Under the pieces are notes generated by a model that was not told where the DNA came from, made no database searches, and worked only from the letters and a program-made list of their open reading frames with translations. The translations under genes and the position numbers were made by a program. Below are positions 1 through 8,036 of a DNA stretch of 64,000 nucleotides, piece after piece; the stretch's first letter is position 1, and each line of letters opens with the position of its first letter. This stretch comes from Spirosoma profusum (lineage in GTDB: Bacteria; Bacteroidota; Bacteroidia; Cytophagales; Spirosomataceae): the NCBI RefSeq assembly GCF_014699005.1, contig NZ_JACWZY010000019.1, positions 1-64,000 of the forward strand. The letters are read 5' to 3'.

Positions 1-28
1 TAGCGTTTCCAAGCCAGAGAATAAGGAA

Positions 29-81
29 ATTTTAAGACGCTTCCGCTCCGGCGGCCCGGCTTCGTCAGCATGACAAAAAAA
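29..81. repeat. Palindromic intergenic repeat with GC-rich core
   Basis: The sequence contains a core reading CCGCTCCGGCGGCCCGG followed by CTTCGTCAGCATGACAAAAA. The reverse complement of the same arrangement recurs near 34940, and the core alone recurs near 48882 and, degenerate, near 57643. It is probably one variant of the palindromic repeat family found after many genes in this window. Confidence 0.6.
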
Positions 82-117
82 GCATATCCAATATATTTTT
101 AGACTGCCACTTACTGT

Positions 118-157
118 TCAAAAAATAAGCCTATACGACCTGAACGACCGTATAGGC
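118..157 (-). terminator. Rho-independent terminator of the sorbosone-dehydrogenase-like gene
   Basis: A 9-bp stem (GCCTATACG at 129-137 paired with CGTATAGGC at 149-157) is followed on the minus strand by a U-rich run from the A-run at 118-126. It lies 25 bp beyond the minus-strand stop codon at 182. Confidence 0.7.
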
Positions 158-181
158 ATGAACTACGAATGTGTTTATCTG

Positions 182-1495
182 TTATTTATTTTTCGACGTC
201 ATCGCTGATTTTTTACCCTGTGGAGCCCCATTATAGCTGATTTTGACGAGCATACCGTTCAGGTCGTCCGTTACGTATAACGAGCCATCGGGCCCTTGCG
301 CGAGTCCGCAGGGGCGGTGTTGAACGGGACCAGTCGGTTTTTCCAGATCGATACCAGCAAAATTGTCGGCAAAGATTTCCCAGGGGCCAGATGGTTTTCC
401 GTTTTTAAACGGCACAAATCCAACCATATACCCTTTTTTCATCGGCTGCGATTGTCCGTGAAAAGCAATGAATGCGCCGTTCCGATATTTTTCGGGGAAT
501 GCAGTTCCCGTGTAAAACAGCAGCGCGTTCGGACCCATGTGCGCCGGGAAAGCTACGACAGGATTGATCGCTTTTTCGCCACCCGTTTTTTTACCATCGC
601 CACCGTACTCCGGCGCCAGGATTTTCTTTTTCTGAAACGGATCATAATATACGTAAGGCCAGCCAGCATCATCGCCCTTATGCAGTTCATACATCGTTTC
701 GGCGGGCAGAGCCGCACTTTGCTGGGGCGTATAATATTGCGGGTAGAAATCGTCGAATTTCCCCCGACCGTGTTGCAGCACGAATAACGTATTGGTTTTA
801 CCATTCCAGTCGAGTCCCACTACGTTCTTCAGCCCTTTCGCGTAATGCACGCCTTCGGTGGCTTTCTGGTTTGCTACGTTCGTTTTAAACATCCAGATAC
901 CCGCCGTATCGACCAATGGACAGGGCATCATTCCTTTGCCGGTTCCGGGTTCGCGACAAGGGTCATTATCAGACGCTACGTTGACGTAAAGATTTCCCTG
1001 ATTATCAATAGCTATCGATTTCGATTTATCACGATCCTTCTCCCGCAAACCCGACACGAGTAGTTCCGGCTTCTCTACGTCGATAACTTCTTGTTTATCA
1101 TTTAGCTTATAGCGAAAAACGCTGTTGTTAGATGAGGTATACAGGTAATCATTTTTGATGGCGATGCCTGTGCCCGGATAATCGCCAAAGCCAACCCGTT
1201 CATCAATCTGGCCGTCGTTGTTCGTATCGCGAAGGCGAAAAATACCTTTGCCATCTTTCAGTTTGTTGAGCTTTACGTAGATGTCGCCGTTCTTCATGAT
1301 GGCGATGTGGCGGGGTGCTCCTAAATCTTCCGCGACAACGGTTCCTGAAAAACCCGAAGGTAATTTTAAGGCGAGTGGTGGTTTTTCTTGGTTCGCAGAG
1401 CGGTTCGTTGATTTGCCGGGGTTTTCGCCCGGACCATGTACAGTTACGAGAACGGCAAGGAGGCTCGTCAGGCCGTAAATAGAGGTTTGCATCAT
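182..1495 (-). CDS. PQQ-dependent sugar (sorbosone) dehydrogenase-like beta-propeller protein
   Basis: The 437-aa product has an N-terminal signal peptide (MMQTSIYGLTSLLAVLVTV) and then a soluble glucose/sorbosone dehydrogenase-like six-bladed propeller. Blade-type sequences include GAPRHIAIMKNGDIYV, GTGIAIKNDYLY, KSIAIDNQGNLYV and the closing blade GLAQGPDGSLYVTDDLNGMLVKI. The segment ETMYELHKGDDAGWPYVYY matches the family's usual active-face region. By family knowledge such proteins oxidise sugars or aldehydes in the periplasm using PQQ; the substrate cannot be read from sequence. It is divergent from the larger propeller-cytochrome fusion at 1658, so the two may share a redox role. Two adjacent ATG codons occur at the start and the first is used here. 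Confidence 0.8.
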   Translation of the reverse strand: MMQTSIYGLTSLLAVLVTVHGPGENPGKSTNRSANQEKPPLALKLPSGFSGTVVAEDLGAPRHIAIMKNGDIYVKLNKLKDGKGIFRLRDTNNDGQIDERVGFGDYPGTGIAIKNDYLYTSSNNSVFRYKLNDKQEVIDVEKPELLVSGLREKDRDKSKSIAIDNQGNLYVNVASDNDPCREPGTGKGMMPCPLVDTAGIWMFKTNVANQKATEGVHYAKGLKNVVGLDWNGKTNTLFVLQHGRGKFDDFYPQYYTPQQSAALPAETMYELHKGDDAGWPYVYYDPFQKKKILAPEYGGDGKKTGGEKAINPVVAFPAHMGPNALLFYTGTAFPEKYRNGAFIAFHGQSQPMKKGYMVGFVPFKNGKPSGPWEIFADNFAGIDLEKPTGPVQHRPCGLAQGPDGSLYVTDDLNGMLVKISYNGAPQGKKSAMTSKNK

Positions 1496-1657
1496 TTGTC
1501 AAATGGAGTAACAGGCGGCTACTCCGGTTAGCAGAAGTTTCCTTCAAAAGCGTGGAATACTGTTCAGATACTTAACAGGATTTGTTTGATACCCCAATCA
1601 GTAATTTTTACTACCAACTGCCTCTTGTGAACATACCCGACTAAACCCTATTCTATC

Positions 1658-4282
1658 ATGCAACGCGTCAAACGACCGCTGCTACTTCTGTTGGCAGTTG
1701 TTGGTCTATTACTATCCTTTCGGCAGGATACGCCACCCACCTCAGCTCCCGACGAACACCGTTTCCGAAAAGTATTTCTGACGGGTAATATGCCCGATTT
1801 GATCGAAATGGACGTAGCACCCAACGGCGATATTTATTTCATCACCATGACGGGTGGCGTTTGGGTATACGATGTCCGTAAAAAAGATACGAGAATGCTG
1901 TCGAAAATCCCTGTCAGCATGGCTACCGAAGCGCGGATGCAGGGGATTGTACTTGACCCCAAGTTCAGCCAAAACCGTCGACTTTATTTATTTTATGCTC
2001 CGCTCAATCAGGGCAAAGTGAATCGTGTCTCGCGTTTTACGTTGCAGGGTGATTCACTGGCGCGGTCGACGGAAAAGGTGGTTATCGAAATAACTGACTC
2101 AGGGCATTGCTGCCACGCGGGTGGTGGCATGGCGTTCGACAAACATGGCAATCTGTACATCGCTACGGGCGACAATTCGAACCCATTCGGCACCAATTAT
2201 TCGCCCAGCGATGAGCGGCCCGGCCGGGAAGAATACGATGCACAACGTTCGTCGGCCAATACGAATGATTTACGTGGTAAAGTGCTACGTATCCATCCCG
2301 AAGACGACGGTTCGTACACCATTCCAGCCGGAAATTTATTTGCTAAAATAGATAACGGTAGCGACCGCCGAACTAGGCCAGAGATTTACATCATGGGCTG
2401 CCGGAATCCCTACCGCGTTACGGTCGATCGCGATACAGATTTGCTGTACTGGAGCGAAGTTGGTCCAGACGCCAGTGATACTCAGGCCCGTGGGCCACGA
2501 GGCTATGACGAGTTCAATCAGGCTGCGAAACCGGGAAATCATGGCTGGCCGCTGGTGATCGGCAACAACGAACCCTACGCCAAAGTCAATTTTGACAACG
2601 ATTCCATCCGCGAAAAAATCGATCCGGCCAAACCCATCAATTCATCGCCCAACAATACGGGGCTGCGTGAGTTGCCACCTGCCCAGAAACCGATGATCTG
2701 GTATCCCTACGACAACTCATCCGAGTTCCCCGAACTCGGTGCCGGAGGACGTACCGCCATCATGGGACCTATCTATTATTACGACGCGCAGAATCCTTCC
2801 AAAACCAAGTTCCCAGCCTATTTCGACCGAAAGCTTTTGATAGCGGACTGGATGCGGAACTGGATAAAAGTAGTCTCGCTGGACGATCAGAAGAAACTGA
2901 ATCGCATCGACCCGTTCATGCCATCTGCTACGTTCCGCAAACCGATGAGTATGAAATTCGGGCCAGATGGTGCCTTATACGTTATCGAGCACGGATCGCT
3001 TTGGGGCGGCAATAAAGATTCCCGGCTGGTACGTATTGATTACATCGCGGGGAATCGACCACCGGTTGCCAAAATCACTACGTCCACCGAGGCCGGACCA
3101 TCGCCTATGCGCGTTTCTCTATCGGCCCGGCAATCGCTTGATTATGACCAGGATGATGCGTTAACGTATCAGTGGTTTGCCGATGGAAAACCATTGGCGC
3201 AGAAATCCGTTGATGTTCAACCTGTGCTAACCAAACCCGGAACGCACCGCATCAAATTAGTAGTCCGCGATAAAGCCGGTGCTACGTCAACTGCCGAAAA
3301 AACAATTCTGGTCGGTAATACGCCCCCGACGATACGTATCGAGCTACCAGATACGGGGCTTTTACGAACCCCACAAATGACGTATCGGGTTCATGTTTCC
3401 GACCCGGAAGACGGACGTATCAACCCAAAGGACGTAGCAGTAAAACTAACGTACCTGCCAACGAATCGGGCGTTGACGCAATCATCCACAGGGGCCGTTG
3501 TTTCTGAATATCAGCGTGGATTGACGTGGATTGAAGAAAGCGATTGCAAGGCTTGTCATGCGCTGACGTCGAAATCCGTTGGCCCAAGTTTTCAGGCGAT
3601 TGCACAACGGTATCAATCTCAGAAGAAAGCGCCGGACCTGATTGCTACGCTCGGTCAGAAAATTATCAGAGGTGGCCACGGTGTCTGGGGTGAAGCCAAC
3701 ATGAGTGCTCACCCACAACTCGCCCCCGACGTCACCGATGAAATGGTACGCTACATCCTGTCGCTGACCGATGATAAACCTGTTGAAAAAACACTTCCGA
3801 CTGAAGGGCAAATCGACGTAGACCTAAAAAAGCCCGGTACGTACGTTCTCACTGCCAGTTATACTGATCGGGGAAACAAAGCGATAAAACCCCTCTCGCG
3901 CCAAGTAGTCAGCGTGCTACGTTCGCCCGTTTTTCAGGGACAGGATTTTGACAAAGGGCTGGAATTGCACCGGGGCGAAATCCTGCAAGGCATCAATAAT
4001 TTATCGTATGCGATGGCAAAACAGGTTGATATGTCGGGCGTCCGCCAACTTCTTTTTCAATTCATCACTGAAACCCCGGGAACAACCATCCGTATACGAG
4101 CCGATAGCCCCACGGGTGATACGTTAGGTGAAGTAGCTGTGCCCGTTGGCAAGTGGAAAAACTGGCAGGAAAGTAGCGTTTCGCTTAAACCGCTCACTGG
4201 TCGGCACGATATTTACCTCTGTTTTGAGAATCGGGGTAATATTTTCAACCTGGCCGAAGTGAAATCTGTTACGTTTAAATAA
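1658..4282 (+). CDS. PQQ-dependent sugar dehydrogenase fused to PKD, cytochrome c and C-terminal sugar-binding-like domain
   Basis: The 874-aa exported protein begins with a signal peptide (RPLLLLLAVVGLLLSF). Residues about 30-465 form a sorbosone/glucose dehydrogenase-type propeller (DLIEMDVAPNGDIYFITM, HAGGGMAFDKHGNLYIATGD, MKFGPDGALYVIEHG). Residues about 470-555 are a PKD domain (RPPVAKITTSTEAGPSPMRV). A cytochrome c domain follows, with the haem motif CKACH at 630-634 and a probable axial Met at 682 in GVWGEANMSAHP. The C-terminal 130 residues resemble a CBM6-like jelly roll. Propeller and haem on one chain imply oxidation of a carbohydrate with direct electron transfer, as in ThuA/heme-type Bacteroidota dehydrogenases. 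The substrate is unknown. A palindromic repeat follows the stop codon. Confidence 0.85.
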   Translation: MQRVKRPLLLLLAVVGLLLSFRQDTPPTSAPDEHRFRKVFLTGNMPDLIEMDVAPNGDIYFITMTGGVWVYDVRKKDTRMLSKIPVSMATEARMQGIVLDPKFSQNRRLYLFYAPLNQGKVNRVSRFTLQGDSLARSTEKVVIEITDSGHCCHAGGGMAFDKHGNLYIATGDNSNPFGTNYSPSDERPGREEYDAQRSSANTNDLRGKVLRIHPEDDGSYTIPAGNLFAKIDNGSDRRTRPEIYIMGCRNPYRVTVDRDTDLLYWSEVGPDASDTQARGPRGYDEFNQAAKPGNHGWPLVIGNNEPYAKVNFDNDSIREKIDPAKPINSSPNNTGLRELPPAQKPMIWYPYDNSSEFPELGAGGRTAIMGPIYYYDAQNPSKTKFPAYFDRKLLIADWMRNWIKVVSLDDQKKLNRIDPFMPSATFRKPMSMKFGPDGALYVIEHGSLWGGNKDSRLVRIDYIAGNRPPVAKITTSTEAGPSPMRVSLSARQSLDYDQDDALTYQWFADGKPLAQKSVDVQPVLTKPGTHRIKLVVRDKAGATSTAEKTILVGNTPPTIRIELPDTGLLRTPQMTYRVHVSDPEDGRINPKDVAVKLTYLPTNRALTQSSTGAVVSEYQRGLTWIEESDCKACHALTSKSVGPSFQAIAQRYQSQKKAPDLIATLGQKIIRGGHGVWGEANMSAHPQLAPDVTDEMVRYILSLTDDKPVEKTLPTEGQIDVDLKKPGTYVLTASYTDRGNKAIKPLSRQVVSVLRSPVFQGQDFDKGLELHRGEILQGINNLSYAMAKQVDMSGVRQLLFQFITETPGTTIRIRADSPTGDTLGEVAVPVGKWKNWQESSVSLKPLTGRHDIYLCFENRGNIFNLAEVKSVTFK

Positions 4283-4328
4283 ATGAGTTGTTTAAACTAT
4301 TGAAAACCAAGTCCAGAATGAGCGGTTT

Positions 4329-4410
4329 GTCATGCTGAGGCACGAAGCATCTTAAATCCTCTGAACAAGTTCGTTTGGAAACATTAAGATGCTTCGTGCC
4401 TCAGCATGAC
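4329..4410. repeat. Palindromic repeat, 27-bp perfect arms
   Basis: The arms at 4329-4355 and 4384-4410 are exact reverse complements; the left arm begins GTCATGCTGAGGCACGAAGC. It sits between two convergent genes and could terminate both. It belongs to a family also seen at 23391, 26771, 28013, 34246, 43967 and 45135. Confidence 0.9.
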
Positions 4411-4445
4411 GAAATTCGTCGAGAGTTAACACAGAAGTAGAAGGC

Positions 4446-5060
4446 TTAAGGTTGAGTTTTAGTACCCTTTTTTTGGGCAAGCCACACAGTACGATTGCCG
4501 CAGGTTTCGTCATTGATTTTATGGATCACTACGTCGAAACCGTTCGCTTCGAGAAGCGATTGATATTCCGCAGAATCTAAGCTGGCGTGGTATACGGTAT
4601 GGCCATTCATTTCGCCGTAAGCAATTCCCTGCTCAGTTCCAGAGGTAAAAAGTAAAATTCCTCCATCCGCCGTATGGCTGGCGAATATTGGAAACATGGC
4701 CCGTTGTGCATCATGAGGCAGATGAAAGAAACTGTCCCAGGCAACTACGGCACCAAATTTTTGTGGGAGGCTCACTTTTGTCATGTCAGCCACAATCCAT
4801 TCCATATTAGGAAAGCGTTTTCTGCACATTGCAATCATGTTGAGTGAGTTGTCGACGCCGATAACGTAGCAGCCTTGTTCAATAAGATAGCGGGCGATAG
4901 GCTCACCCGTTCCACAGCCTAAATCCAGTACGGAAGTATTTGATTGGCAGTGTTGTAGCAAAATCTCCAGATACGGCTTTTCAAATAGAATCTTTGTGCG
5001 GTTCTGATCAAACCAGTCTGCAATCGCTTCGTAGGCTACCCCAATTCCAAAGTCATTCAT
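4446..5060 (-). CDS. Class I SAM-dependent methyltransferase
   Basis: The 204-aa cytoplasmic protein has the SAM-binding motif I VLDLGCGTGEPIARYL at about residues 39-55. It is followed by VIGVDNSLNMIAMCRKRFP (motif II region) and MEWIVADMTKVSLP, then GAVVAWDSFFHLPHD. These are typical of small Rossmann-fold methyltransferases. The methyl acceptor cannot be inferred. The gene lies downstream of and in the same direction as the GMC oxidoreductase, but a strong terminator hairpin separates them, so it is probably transcribed separately. Confidence 0.85.
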   Translation of the reverse strand: MNDFGIGVAYEAIADWFDQNRTKILFEKPYLEILLQHCQSNTSVLDLGCGTGEPIARYLIEQGCYVIGVDNSLNMIAMCRKRFPNMEWIVADMTKVSLPQKFGAVVAWDSFFHLPHDAQRAMFPIFASHTADGGILLFTSGTEQGIAYGEMNGHTVYHASLDSAEYQSLLEANGFDVVIHKINDETCGNRTVWLAQKKGTKTQP

Positions 5061-5092
5061 ATTCGCACTTTAAATTTGGTTTATAACGCAGT

Positions 5093-5126
5093 AAAAAGGC
5101 CACCCACTTCCGCAGATGGCCTTTTT
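5093..5126 (-). terminator. Rho-independent terminator after the GMC oxidoreductase
   Basis: A stem of AAAAAGGCCA and TGGCCTTTTT with a 14-nt loop lies just past the minus-strand stop codon at 5144. A-run and T-run on both sides make it usable in either direction. Confidence 0.8.
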
Positions 5127-5143
5127 ATTATCGAATTATTATT

Positions 5144-6856
5144 CTACACCAAACCTTTTTTCATGCCTTTCACGGCATAATCGGCTGCTCGGGCGGTAAG
5201 AGCCATATACGTTAAGGACGGGTTTTGCGTAGAGGTGGAGGTCATACAGGCGCCGTCGGTTACAAACACGTTTTTGCAGTGGTGAACCTGATTCCACTTG
5301 TTCAGAATCGACGTTTTGGGGTCTTTTCCCATACGTGCACCGCCCATTTCGTGGATGTCAAGTCCCGGATTACGCTTATCGTCACGAACGCGGATGTTTT
5401 TGAAACCGGCTTCGGTAAACATCTCGGTCAGTTGCTCCTGATAATCCTTCACCATCTTGTCGTCGTTGTCGTCGTAAACGATGGAGATTTTCAGTTGCGG
5501 AATGCCAAAAGGATCTTTCAGGGACGAATCGAGTGCTACGTAGTTGGTTTCTTTTGGGATAGTTTCGCCCATCATGTGCGAGCCAACATGCCAGCCACCT
5601 AATTTTGGGTTCAACAGACTTTCTTTCAACTCAGCCCCTACCCCACTCTGGTCGGAACGAGAGATGCGTCCGGCAGAGAAACCAGCCGCGTAGCCACGCA
5701 AAAAGTCGGTTTCCTGTTTCATTACGTTGCGGAAACGGGGAATGTACGGGCTATTCGGTCGTCGACCATCCGTAGTAGAGTCAAGAAAACCGTCAAATTC
5801 GCCGGAGATACCTGCCCGGTAATTGTGAAACGCTACGTATTTACCCAACACGCCACTATCGTTGCCTAAGCCATTCGGGAAACGGTGCGACGTTGAATTC
5901 AACAATACCAGATTTGAGTTCAGTGCAGCCGCATTCAGGAAAATAATACGGGCGTAAAACTCCTGCATTTGCTTGGTCTGCGTATCAACTACCCGAACGC
6001 CCGTAGCCCGACCTACTTTCTCATCATAAATGATGGAATGAACCACCGAATTGGGACGTAGCGTCATTTTTCCGGTTTTGGCCGCCCAGGGAATCGTAGA
6101 AGAATTACTGCTGAAATACCCACCAAACGGGCAACCCCGTTCGCAAATAGTCCGGTGCTGGCATTGCGCACGACCCTGCTGAAAATGAATTGGTTGTGGT
6201 TGGGTTATGTGCGCAGCCCGACCCATAATTATTGGCCGATCTTTGTACTTAGCCGCCATTTTCTGCTGAAAATGTTTCTCTACACAATTCCACTCGTGCG
6301 GGGGCAGAAATTCACCATCGGGCAACGTAGCGATTCCGTCTTTGTTACCGGTGATACCCGCAAACTTCTCAACGTAGCTATACCACGGCGCAATATCAGC
6401 ATAGCGAATTGGCCAGTCGACTGCATAGCCATCTCGGGCGGGCCCCTCGTAATCGAAATCGCTCCAACGTTGCGTTTGCCGCGCCCACATCAACGATTTG
6501 CCGCCCACCTGATAGCCGCGAATCCAGTCGAATGGCTTTTCCTGAACGTAGGGATGCTCGGCGTCTTTCACGAAAAATTGCTCCGTTCCTTCATAGAAAG
6601 CGTAGCATTTACTAATAATCGGATTGGCCTCCTTCACTTCCCGGCGGAGTTGATTGCGGTGCTCAAACTCCCACGGCTGTTTATTAGTGGTTGGGTAGTC
6701 CGTTACGTGCCGAACATCGCGTCCGCGTTCCAGCACGAGCGTACGTAAACCTTTTTGAGTCAGTTCTTTAGCCGCCCATCCGCCACTAATTCCCGAACCA
6801 ATGACAATGGCATCGTAGGTATTAAGCGCCTGAGCATCAATATTTAAATAAGACAT
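5144..6856 (-). CDS. GMC-family dehydrogenase, large subunit
   Basis: The 570-aa FAD enzyme starts with a dinucleotide-binding fold, AIVIGSGISGGWAAKEL, and LVLERGRDV. A Cys-rich loop (CQHRTICERGCPFGG) is typical of membrane-associated GMC dehydrogenases of the gluconate/sorbitol dehydrogenase group. The C-terminal region has the catalytic His (DIHEMGGARMG) and Asn (STQNPSLTYMALTARAA) of the GMC fold. By family it oxidises a sugar or alcohol and passes electrons onward. It is downstream of the subunit-3 gene in the same direction with an 82-bp gap, consistent with one enzyme. No signal peptide is visible, so export with the subunit-3 partner is an inference. Confidence 0.9.
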   Translation of the reverse strand: MSYLNIDAQALNTYDAIVIGSGISGGWAAKELTQKGLRTLVLERGRDVRHVTDYPTTNKQPWEFEHRNQLRREVKEANPIISKCYAFYEGTEQFFVKDAEHPYVQEKPFDWIRGYQVGGKSLMWARQTQRWSDFDYEGPARDGYAVDWPIRYADIAPWYSYVEKFAGITGNKDGIATLPDGEFLPPHEWNCVEKHFQQKMAAKYKDRPIIMGRAAHITQPQPIHFQQGRAQCQHRTICERGCPFGGYFSSNSSTIPWAAKTGKMTLRPNSVVHSIIYDEKVGRATGVRVVDTQTKQMQEFYARIIFLNAAALNSNLVLLNSTSHRFPNGLGNDSGVLGKYVAFHNYRAGISGEFDGFLDSTTDGRRPNSPYIPRFRNVMKQETDFLRGYAAGFSAGRISRSDQSGVGAELKESLLNPKLGGWHVGSHMMGETIPKETNYVALDSSLKDPFGIPQLKISIVYDDNDDKMVKDYQEQLTEMFTEAGFKNIRVRDDKRNPGLDIHEMGGARMGKDPKTSILNKWNQVHHCKNVFVTDGACMTSTSTQNPSLTYMALTARAADYAVKGMKKGLV

Positions 6857-6866
6857 AGGTATATAG

Positions 6867-6931
6867 AGTCAATAGTTACGGTCCGCCGTTGCGGTCAGTC
6901 AGTAGTCGATAGTCATCAGTGTCTATTGACT
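6867..6931. repeat. Inverted repeat around a GC-rich core between dehydrogenase subunits
   Basis: Arms AGTCAATAG and CTATTGACT flank a core GGTCCGCCGTTGCGGTC that resembles the GGGCCGCCGGAGCGG core at 34960 and 48882. The words AGTCAATAG and GATAGTC recur around 46607-46758. It could form a hairpin between the two subunit genes and modulate their ratio, which is speculative. Confidence 0.55.
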
Positions 6932-6938
6932 AAAATCC

Positions 6939-7481
6939 TTATTTTCCTTGCAAAATGGCTTTTTTCTGAACGGGGACACAGCCGTTGTAATGGCCGGGAA
7001 TGAACTGATAATGAGTTAAATTGGTCATAACATATTCAGAGGTCATGTACCCACGTATCGTCAGTCCTTTCACCAATGAATAAAAATCTTTCTGTGCAGC
7101 ATCCGTCGATTGCGACAGTTGTGTCAGCAAGCCAGTACGTTGTGCTACGTCCCCTTCCCGGAAGGACTTCCCGAACGATTTCTGCGCCCAGTTATCCAAC
7201 GTATCAAGCCCATTGCGGAACGTATCCTGCGCTTTGGGATCGTAACAATCGGCTACCATTTTCTGGATAAACTGATCTACTTTTAATGCCTTAGCTCCCG
7301 GCGTATCAGTAGCCGGAATAATCGTCTCGACCAGGTCGGTCAATTGTTCTGCCTGCCCACGTGTGAGGATTTGTGCATTTAAACGCACCGTATCCGTTGT
7401 CCAGCCGTTGGCCCAGGCAGGCAAACTTACCAGTCCACCAACGGTACCAACCATTGCTTTAAGCGCACTCCGTCTTTCCAC
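6939..7481 (-). CDS. Gluconate 2-dehydrogenase subunit 3 family protein
   Basis: The 180-aa protein starts with a Tat-like signal, MERRSALKAMVGTVGGLVSLP. The body (QAEQLTDLVETIIPATDTPGAKALKVDQFIQKMVADC) matches the small subunit that accompanies GMC dehydrogenases. The start codon is GTG at 7481: no in-frame ATG lies between it and an upstream in-frame TAA at 7503-7505. The twin-arginine signal suggests that the folded dehydrogenase is exported together with this subunit. It is the first gene of a two-gene unit with the GMC large subunit downstream, and a TATATTTG promoter element lies 30 bp upstream. Confidence 0.85.
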   Translation of the reverse strand: MERRSALKAMVGTVGGLVSLPAWANGWTTDTVRLNAQILTRGQAEQLTDLVETIIPATDTPGAKALKVDQFIQKMVADCYDPKAQDTFRNGLDTLDNWAQKSFGKSFREGDVAQRTGLLTQLSQSTDAAQKDFYSLVKGLTIRGYMTSEYVMTNLTHYQFIPGHYNGCVPVQKKAILQGK

Positions 7482-7510
7482 CGATCTTGCTTTGGTTATG
7501 TTTTATCACT

Positions 7511-7518
7511 CAAATATA
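7511..7518 (-). promoter_or_regulatory. Bacteroidota-type -7 element for the subunit 3/GMC operon
   Basis: The minus strand reads TATATTTG, an exact match to the TAnnTTTG -7 consensus of Bacteroidota, about 30 bp before the GTG start. A clear -33 TTTG is not seen. Confidence 0.45.
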
Positions 7519-7632
7519 CTGAAGAAACGAACACGGCTTGTTTAGTATTTTGGCAGAGCTGCCGTGCAGTGTTCTTTTCACATATCATTACGTTGGCATA
7601 GTGGCATTTGTAATTTATTACGATTTCGGGAT

Positions 7633-7857
7633 TCAATGCCTTCGCTTAAATCGATAATTTTTCACCTTTTCATGTCCAGGATATGCAGTCAAAATAGTTG
7701 CTCTTTGCAGCCAGTATTGTTGCAATAAAATGAACGTTCCGTCAAGGCATGATGTTACCTTAATATGCAGCCATTCAGTATCATTGCCATTGCCAATCAG
7801 CGGTTTACTATCAAACTCAAGACTGATTGCATAGCAGTAATGATTCCTCTCCATCAT
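7633..7857 (-). CDS. Possible small protein, uncertain
   Basis: An open frame of 74 codons in an otherwise empty 555-bp gap encodes a mixed-composition peptide (for example SLEFDSKPLIGNGNDTEWLH). No family is recognised, no signal peptide or motif is visible and no convincing ribosome binding site was found. It may be chance. The rest of the gap (7519-8036) shows nothing else recognisable. Confidence 0.25.
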   Translation of the reverse strand: MMERNHYCYAISLEFDSKPLIGNGNDTEWLHIKVTSCLDGTFILLQQYWLQRATILTAYPGHEKVKNYRFKRRH

Positions 7858-8036
7858 TCAATTTCTGATTATTCTCTTCCTCTGCCAGGCTCGTCGGATG
7901 GCTGGTCTGTTTTGTTAAATAGCCATTAAATCCGGAGTGCAGTCGACGGGTTGTGCAACAATCCTTCGGTTAATGTCGTAAGTGTGTATAAATCCATCTA
8001 TTTGATTACTCGATAAGTTCTATCGAACAACCTGTT

